In this document: piece by piece, positions 58,591-64,000 of the stretch | Layout of the letters: each line of letters begins with the position of its first letter | How positions within the stretch are numbered: the stretch's first letter is position 1 | Origin: Pteria penguin | Taxonomy: Eukaryota > Mollusca > Bivalvia > Pterioida > Pteriidae | DNA length: 64,000 bases | Assembly (NCBI GenBank): GCA_035048485.1 | Contig: CM068587.1 | Coordinates: 22,731,034-22,795,033 of the forward strand | Direction: 5' to 3' | The notes under the pieces: generated by a model | The model's input: only the letters and a program-made list of their open reading frames with translations | Told to the model about the DNA's origin: nothing | Database searches by the model: none | Program-made: the position numbers and the translations under genes

Positions 58591-58952
58591 AAAAAAAACA
58601 GTCAATACTGTATTAAGAGACCAGTCCAGGGAAAAATCTAAAATGTTCGCCTAAGACAGATGGTTGCTAAATAGAAATTGGCAAAAACAATCGTAAAATA
58701 CAAAATACATGTTTATGTACATGCAGAAGAACCTTTATTGAATTAATATATACAAGCAAGTAGTGTAATCATCAAAATGAAATTGTTCGACTAATGTGCG
58801 TAAATTATAACTGTCATTTTCTCAACTTCACACTATAGAGCTATATAATGTATTGAATGATAAATGCTATGGAAATTTTTCAGTTTTAAACCTTAAAGAA
58901 CGATCTTATATCAGATTGATTTGTCGCTTTTATAGTCTCCTCTGTAAATATA

Positions 58953-59442
58953 CAGTCAATGCTCATTAAATGTTCTAAAATGTCAGACATGCCATTCATA
59001 GATGCATATGTTTTCCTTTTATCGAGGAAGTCTGAAAAATCCCCACTCGATATTGTTGTATTGTCACTTGTCTGTCTGTTTTGAAGCCATTTTAAGTTTT
59101 GAATATTAACTGACGACTACAATGTTTGGTTTGAACTCATATCAGATACTTTCTTTCAAGTGCTTGTGTTTTGAAAACAATTATTACAATTATACGCCGG
59201 GGGCATGTTTCACGGTATGAACGCAAGTTGTTTTAAATGACCGTCACGAAGACCTTAATTGGTCGCTTAATACAGATTAATTGATTCCATAAGTAGCGTG
59301 TAAGGTGTACGCTGACTGCGTTAGACAGATGTCCACTTAATTCAGATGATTTTTATAGCAAAATCTGTTGGGGGGATATCAGACTGGTCGTATACAGCAC
59401 GGGGACGCTTAATACAAGTGGTCGCTATAACAGTATTGACTG
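58953..59442. mobile_element. TA-flanked MITE of about 490 bp
   Basis: The ends cagtcaatgctcatt (left) and, inward from the right, cagtcaatactgttatagcg share the first nine bases and abut TA on both sides (58951-58952, 59443-59444). A second left-end-like string, cagtcaatactgtattaaga, lies at 58599 directly after the foldback and matches the right end better, so the true left boundary may be there. The type is Tc1/mariner-like. It is non-coding. Confidence 0.5.
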
Positions 59443-59449
59443 TACTGGT

Positions 59450-60280
59450 TCGAGAGGCTGCATTCTGGCCTTCATTTCTTACCTTAGGGAAAAGGAAGGA
59501 CACGACATAGGGGGATTAGGTAGTTTAAAGGCTATTTTCACGTAATGCAGTGCCTGTGGTTTATCTAGCCTATTAGCTGGAACATATGTACATTTCTCAC
59601 TGTTTGTGACTTTTTTTTTCATTTACATGTTTTACAAAGTATTTCAGTTAGGAAAGTGACTGAAGTGATGACCTAATTTATAACTTATATTTCATCTTTT
59701 TTGGTGTGATTAAAAAACATGCTGATGTTTATAACTCACAGTCCTGATGTTTGTAGCATTGAATGATATTTGTGGCTATTGTAGTACTGAAATTTATCTT
59801 TTTCTATTTTATTTATTCTTTCTGTGAAATGATAAAATGAAATATTTTAATAGCAGCAAGTTAACTTTAAACGTTTGAAACAAACTGTAACAAATTTTAA
59901 AAGGAGTGATATGAGCAGACCAATTAGAAATCTTCATTTCAAGCAGATAGGCAGTTTGGCCTGCATTGATGGCATTGATTGTTAAGTGAGGTTTCTACCA
60001 AACAAAAAGACAGATGCCAAAGTAGCTGCAAGTCATAGCCCTATTTGAATTATAAGGCCACAATGCCTTATGTGCGTAAACTTGCAGTTTTGATAACATC
60101 AGGCATGCATAAACATTAAGCAATGATTGGCAGTAAAACTTACCATGATCTGCAGTCTGAAGTTTGTATACACATTTTTCCACAACCTGTGTCAAACTTG
60201 CGGGTTTGTTTATATATATATAGTCTGAATCATCCCCATAGTTGTGTAATTGTATCTCATGAGCAAAATCAAATACATGT
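59450..60280. other. PARP1 intron 7, part
   Basis: AT-rich sequence without a recognisable gene or repeat. A 66-codon minus-strand frame (59995-60195) is unrecognised. Confidence 0.5.
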
Positions 60281-60284
60281 ATAA

Positions 60285-60660
60285 CTTTATCTTGACAGCA
60301 AAACTTTTTACCTTGTGGCCTTGACTGTGACCTCTTCCCTACTTTTCAAAACACTTAACATTGGACGTAACTTGGAATACTAAAAGCTTTGGTTTTGATA
60401 TTCCACTTGTGTATTCCTTCTCTTGACACCAACATTTTTGTCCTTGTGGCCTTTCTTGTGGCGAAAATTTTAACTTGACCATAAATTTTACATTTAAACA
60501 ATAAGAGATTTCACATGTGTATTCTTTATGGCAGTACCTTTTTGCGGCAAAACTTTTGGCCTTGTGGCCTTAACTTTGACCTTCGACTTTTCACAAACTT
60601 TGAAATTGACTTCCTTCTGGAGTATCAGTCAGTTCAGTCTTTCACAGACACTTTTTGTTT
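60285..60660. repeat. Degenerate tandem repeat of about 125 bp, about three copies
   Basis: Copies share aaaactttttaccttgtggc, cttgtggccttgac/aact and acttttcaaaacactta. A related piece occurs at 53845-53920. The family is of a type I associate with bivalve genomes (cttgtggccttgac runs). Confidence 0.65.
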
Positions 60661-60744
60661 CATTATTTTGACTGTCAACATCAGAAACCTTTTTTAAAGT
60701 TTGATATGTACATGTGTCACCTGCAAATTGAATATAATATACTT

Positions 60745-60812
60745 TAAAACAAAGAACAATAAACTCAGCTTTCACAGTATTGTGAATGCTGAGTTTATTG
60801 TTCTTTGTTTTA
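60745..60812. repeat. Near-perfect hairpin of about 67 nt in PARP1 intron 7
   Basis: 60745-60769 (aaaacaaagaacaataaact and cagc) pairs perfectly with 60788-60812 over 25 bp. After one T-T mismatch, 60771-60776 (ttcaca) pairs with 60781-60786 (tgtgaa), leaving a gtat tetraloop. It lies about 70 bases upstream of exon 8. The size is in the range of a pre-miRNA, but the stem is more perfect than most animal pre-miRNAs, so a young inverted duplication is as likely. Confidence 0.85.
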
Positions 60813-60881
60813 TGTCACTTCCTTTCAGAGGACTTTTAAGATGTTTAATATACTTTAATTTTTACATATGTATTTTTGCAG

Positions 60882-60998
60882 GAACAAAGCGAATTGTTAT
60901 GGAAAATCAGAGATATGCTAAGGAAAGAAGTGTCCAATAATGCAATGAAAATATTGTTGGAAATAAATGGAAACACTGTGCCCTCTGGTGAAAGCAAG
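60882..60998 (+). CDS. PARP1: PARP1 exon 8 (residues 229-267, start of zinc finger 3 domain)
   Basis: It encodes EQSELLWKIRDMLRKEVSNN, then AMKILLEINGNTVPSGESK. This is the helical N-terminal subdomain of the third zinc-binding domain: LLWKIRD matches LIWNIKD and NTVPSGES matches QQVPSGES of human PARP1. W235 corresponds to the conserved Trp of that helix. The acceptor is tttttgcag|gaa and the donor is aag|gtttga, a weaker donor than the others. It is phase 0 at both ends. Confidence 0.95.
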
Positions 60999-61156
60999 GT
61001 TTGAAATTTTATCGTTCATTCTCTGACCTCTTACGTTGTTTTTCTTCCTGTTTGAACTCATAAAAAGTACTTAAAAATACCTAAATGATTGAAGCTTGAT
61101 TTCTTTATGTAATTTTAAGTTGCCACTGATTTTCATGTTCAGTCATTCTTTGCTAG

Positions 61157-61555
61157 CTCCAGTCTCATTAGAGACCTCTGGTCACAATATACTCTAAGTA
61201 AGTTAAGACCAGTAGAGCTCCAGTCTCATTAGAGACTTCTGGTCACAATATACTCTAAGTAAGTTAAGACCAGTAGAGCTCTAGTGTCATTAGAGACCCC
61301 TGGTCACAATATACTCTAAGTAAGTTAAGACCAGTAGAGCTCCAGTCTCATCAGAGACCTCTGGTCACAATATACTCTAAGTAAGTTAGACCAGCAGAGC
61401 TCCAGTCTCATTAGAGACCTCTGGTCACAATATACTCTAAGTAAGTTAAGACCAGTAGAGCTCTAGTCTCATTAGAGACCTCTAGTCACAATATACTCTA
61501 AGTAAGTTAAGACCAGTAGAGCTCCAGTCTCATTTGAGACTTCTGGTCACAATAC
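61157..61555. repeat. Minisatellite, 61-bp unit, about seven copies, intron 8
   Basis: The unit reads agctccagtctcattagaga, then cctctggtcacaatatactc and taagtaagttaagaccagta plus g. Copies differ at a few positions only. Each contains gtaagt preceded by cta, a donor-like motif. Confidence 0.9.
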
Positions 61556-61559
61556 ACTC

Positions 61560-62945
61560 TGCTGTCCTTGCCACCAGTTCCGTGTGCCGGAAAAAATACT
61601 TTTATTATCATATTTTTTAACATATCAATCACAAAATATGACAAACGTATCAATTTCGTGGAGTTGTAACACAAAATAACATTTTTACCTTATTTAAATA
61701 TTAATAGCCATATATAAGATTTATTCTGCAGAACATGTTTTGGGTGGGCTAATTTCCATAGTAAATATATGACATGACAGTGATCTAGTTCTTTTGTCAC
61801 GCGCTATAACGTCATGTAACGGATCATTCCAAAATCAAATGAGGGGTCTTTAACATGAAGATTACAGAAGTAAAAGAGTGTGTAATGAGATTGGCATAGA
61901 TCTGCATTTAATAAAGGGGTAGTCAGTCTGGAATTTGCCTTTAAGAAAATTGATTTTAAAATTGCGGCAGTGTTAAAATTAGCAAAGAGTACTATAAAAA
62001 AGTCCTAGACGAGATCAACCATGTGACAAAATAAATTCATGAAAAAAATAAAATAAATAAATAAAATAAAAACGAATAAATATATAGATAAATAAATAAG
62101 CTGTGTTTGTGAAACACTAATGTTCCCGGCAGCACCAAAGTGCAAAAAATTATTTTTAGCTAGAAGGTCATTCTCAAGGTCAAAAGATCATCGACCTTGG
62201 TGTCATTTTAAAGGGCTCTATTAGTTTAGTACGCATGATAAATATGAAGTCTCTATCCCTCACAGTTGAAACATTACAGTCAAGGTTAAAGTTGACAACA
62301 GACAAACAAAGAAATAAGAGATAAATGTTCATAATAATTGTAGTAGTGCAAACAACAGGCAGATTCCCCTTTAAAACACACTATATACATGTAACACATA
62401 GCTGGCATTTCGCTTGTAATTCGGTTCATTGTAAAATTGACTTTTTAAAAAGTTTTCTTTTCATTTTCCCCAAATAGTTGTACCAGTATATAACTATGAT
62501 ATCAGCTTTCCAATGATACTGAATATTTCTGTAAGCAATTTTAATCAAGACTTTCTCAATAGACATGTTTTAATTACCTTGACACCCCTATCACAGTGGA
62601 CACTTCCAAAATCTATCCAAGATGGATGCCATGAGGTTACATGGGAATTCCCTATTTCCAAACGTATTTTTGTGTTCTGGGGTTCAACAAGGTATATTTC
62701 TGTTAATTTTCCTCGGTTCAACTTGCACCTTGGCTAATTCGACACAAAGATGTAGTTTATATGTAAATAAAAGTGACTATGACGAGATAAAGCCTTTTTT
62801 CCAGCTTCTTTTGCTCTTTAATGACACTTTAGTATTAAATTGAATTGTGATTTCAGGAAATGTTTTAAATTAGCAGTAAATTTGAGTTACTTGTTTTAAT
62901 GTAACCAAAAATCAACCCTCGATAAACAATTTGTGTTATTTTCAG
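61560..62945. other. PARP1 intron 8, remainder
   Basis: No recognisable gene. An (aaat)-rich tract lies at about 62040-62100. Two overlapping 73-codon frames near 62513-62843 are unrecognised and fit no PARP1 segment. Confidence 0.5.
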
Positions 62946-63028
62946 CTCTTGGATGCAGTGTCTGATTGTATGGCATTTGGTAATTTGGAAAAATGTCCAG
63001 AATGTAAGGAAGGGCAATTGGTATTCAG
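62946..63028 (+). CDS. PARP1: PARP1 exon 9 (residues 268-294, zinc finger 3, first ligands)
   Basis: It encodes LLDAVSDCMAFGNLEKCPEC and KEGQLVF. C284 and C287 are the first two ligands of zinc finger 3, and D-x-V/A-D-x-M-x-F-G and GQLVF match human [22 protein letters not shown]. The acceptor is ttattttcag|ctc and the donor is cag|gtgaga; phase 2 out (ag), completed to Ser295. Confidence 0.95.
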
Positions 63029-63099
63029 GTGAGAATTAATCACAGATTACATGTACCTGTAAGGTAAGATTATGTGTACCTATACGGTAAGATTACATG

Positions 63100-63830
63100 T
63101 ACCTGTAAATGGGCGGGGTCCGAAAGGTTTTCCGGGCTTCTCCTTCTTAACTAAAGAGGGAACAAAAGTTTTGATGGTGTCATATGAAAGGATGTGGCTT
63201 GTAGTTGTGCATGTGGGTTTCAAAGTTGGGGTCAGGCCCCCGGGGTGGGGGAAAATTGGCGGGGTCAAAAAAGCTTGTCCGGCTTCTCCTCCTTAACTAG
63301 AGGGGGAACAAAAGTTTTGATTGTGTCATATGAAAGGATATGGCTTGTTGTTGTGCATGTGAGTTTCAAAGTTGGGGTCAGGCCCCTGGGGTGTTGGAAA
63401 ATGGGCGGGGTCAGAAAAGCTTGTCCAGGCTTCTCCTCCTTAACTAAAGGGGGAACAGAACTTTTGATTATGTCATATGAAAGGTTGTGGCTTGTAGTTG
63501 TGCATGTGGGTTTCAAAGTTGGGGTCAGGCCCCTGGGGTGTTGGAAAATATGAAAGGATGTGGCTTGTTTTTGTGCATGTTTGTTTCAAAGTTCAGGTCA
63601 TGCTCCTGGGGTGAGGGAAAATGGGCGGAGTCGGAAAAGCTTGTCCGGGCTTCTCCTCCTTAACTAAAGGGGGAACAAAACATTTGATGGTGTCAAATGA
63701 AAGGATGTGGCTTGTAGACCACATTAATACATGATGCGGGCGTATCATGCACTCGTTAGCGGTGCCCTATTTTTTTTTCTGTCATATGTCAGTCTCTCTG
63801 TCACACCTGTCTTCAACTGTTTTTGTAAAT
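63100..63830. repeat. Repeat unit of about 165 bp, about four copies, with element edge
   Basis: The unit reads gtcatatgaaaggatgtggc, ttgtagttgtgcatgtgggt and ttcaaagttggggtcaggcc, then gggcggggtc and cttctcctccttaactaaag (63100-63720). It ends against ggcgtatcatgcactcgtta at about 63738, followed by a gtctctctgtcacacc stretch. That looks like the edge of the same kind of compound element as at 48755, possibly in the opposite direction. Frames of 74-119 codons here are shadows. Confidence 0.65.
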
Positions 63831-63911
63831 GTCATCCATCTCTAGAGGACTGTTGTCTAGTCTTTCTAGATCTAACACTAAGTTAATAACATGTTTGTTA
63901 ATTTCTTTTAG

Positions 63912-64000
63912 TGGAAATGGATACAATTGTACAGGAAATGTATCAGAGTGGACAAAGTGTATGTATTCAACTAAAACACCCAAGAGAAAAGCGTTTAAAG
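63912..64000 (+). CDS. PARP1: PARP1 exon 10, partial (residues 295-324, zinc finger 3 last ligands)
   Basis: It encodes (S)GNGYNCTGNVSEWTKCMYS and TKTPKRKAFK, and runs off the window. C301 and C311 complete the third zinc site. W308 corresponds to human W318, known to be needed for DNA-dependent activation through contacts with the WGR and helical domains. The acceptor is tcttttag|t. The automodification/BRCT, WGR and catalytic parts are not in this window. Confidence 0.94.

Noticed and set aside
58581..58653. Extra PARP1 exon after the acceptor-like tattatag
   Set aside because: Exon 7 and exon 8 join directly in good alignment with human PARP1, the frame here ends in a stop after 23 codons, and the acceptor is the edge of a foldback.

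Overview
The window is an AT-rich, intron-rich eukaryotic sequence crowded with repeats, most likely from a bivalve or related mollusc. This rests on the PARP1 gene with large introns, tRNA-headed SINEs with a shared distal core, several non-autonomous DNA elements of types I associate with bivalve genomes, and more than ten minisatellite arrays. The species cannot be fixed from the sequence alone.

The one host gene I can support is poly(ADP-ribose) polymerase 1 (PARP1) on the + strand. Its first ten coding exons run from the ATG at 36753 to the right edge of the window (64000), where the gene continues. They encode residues 1-324: zinc finger 1 (exons 1-3), a Gly-rich linker and zinc finger 2 (exons 4-6), a bipartite nuclear localisation signal (exon 7) and zinc finger 3 (exons 8-10). 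All twelve zinc ligands are visible and all exon phases join without a break. The BRCT, WGR, helical and catalytic domains must lie beyond 64000. Notable points are a 21-nt microexon with a decayed duplicate in front of it, a GC-AG intron, and no DEVD caspase site in the NLS region.

1-36.6 kb holds no recognisable host gene. It contains about eight tRNA-derived SINE copies, tandem arrays (unit sizes 29, 36, 40, 42, 47, about 50, about 60 and 219 bp), foldback or MITE-like elements (3.0-4.2, 6.9-7.2, 23.0-23.35 and 25.2-25.4 kb), a 2.7-kb compound element (15.6-18.3 kb), and a nested cluster at 33.2-36.0 kb. In that cluster a 5'-truncated Jockey/CR1-like non-LTR retrotransposon sits inside one MITE and is itself interrupted by another copy of the same MITE and by a SINE.

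36.9-64 kb is PARP1 intron and exon. The introns carry two TA-flanked Tc1/mariner-pogo-type elements (37.8-41.1 and 43.1-44.7 kb), a hAT-like element (44.9-45.9 kb), another TIR element (46.3-47.2 kb), a 190-bp triplication, a 1.3-kb compound repeat, a 1.8-kb array of 42-bp units in intron 4 that is open in frames on both strands, and three hairpins (51 nt, 259 nt and a near-perfect one of about 67 nt).

I found no bacterial-type operon, CRISPR array, rRNA gene or functional tRNA gene, and no convincing evidence of a new multi-gene system. The most unusual signals are structural: palindromic foldback elements, the nested insertions, arrays that begin at SINE edges, and the intronic hairpins of PARP1.
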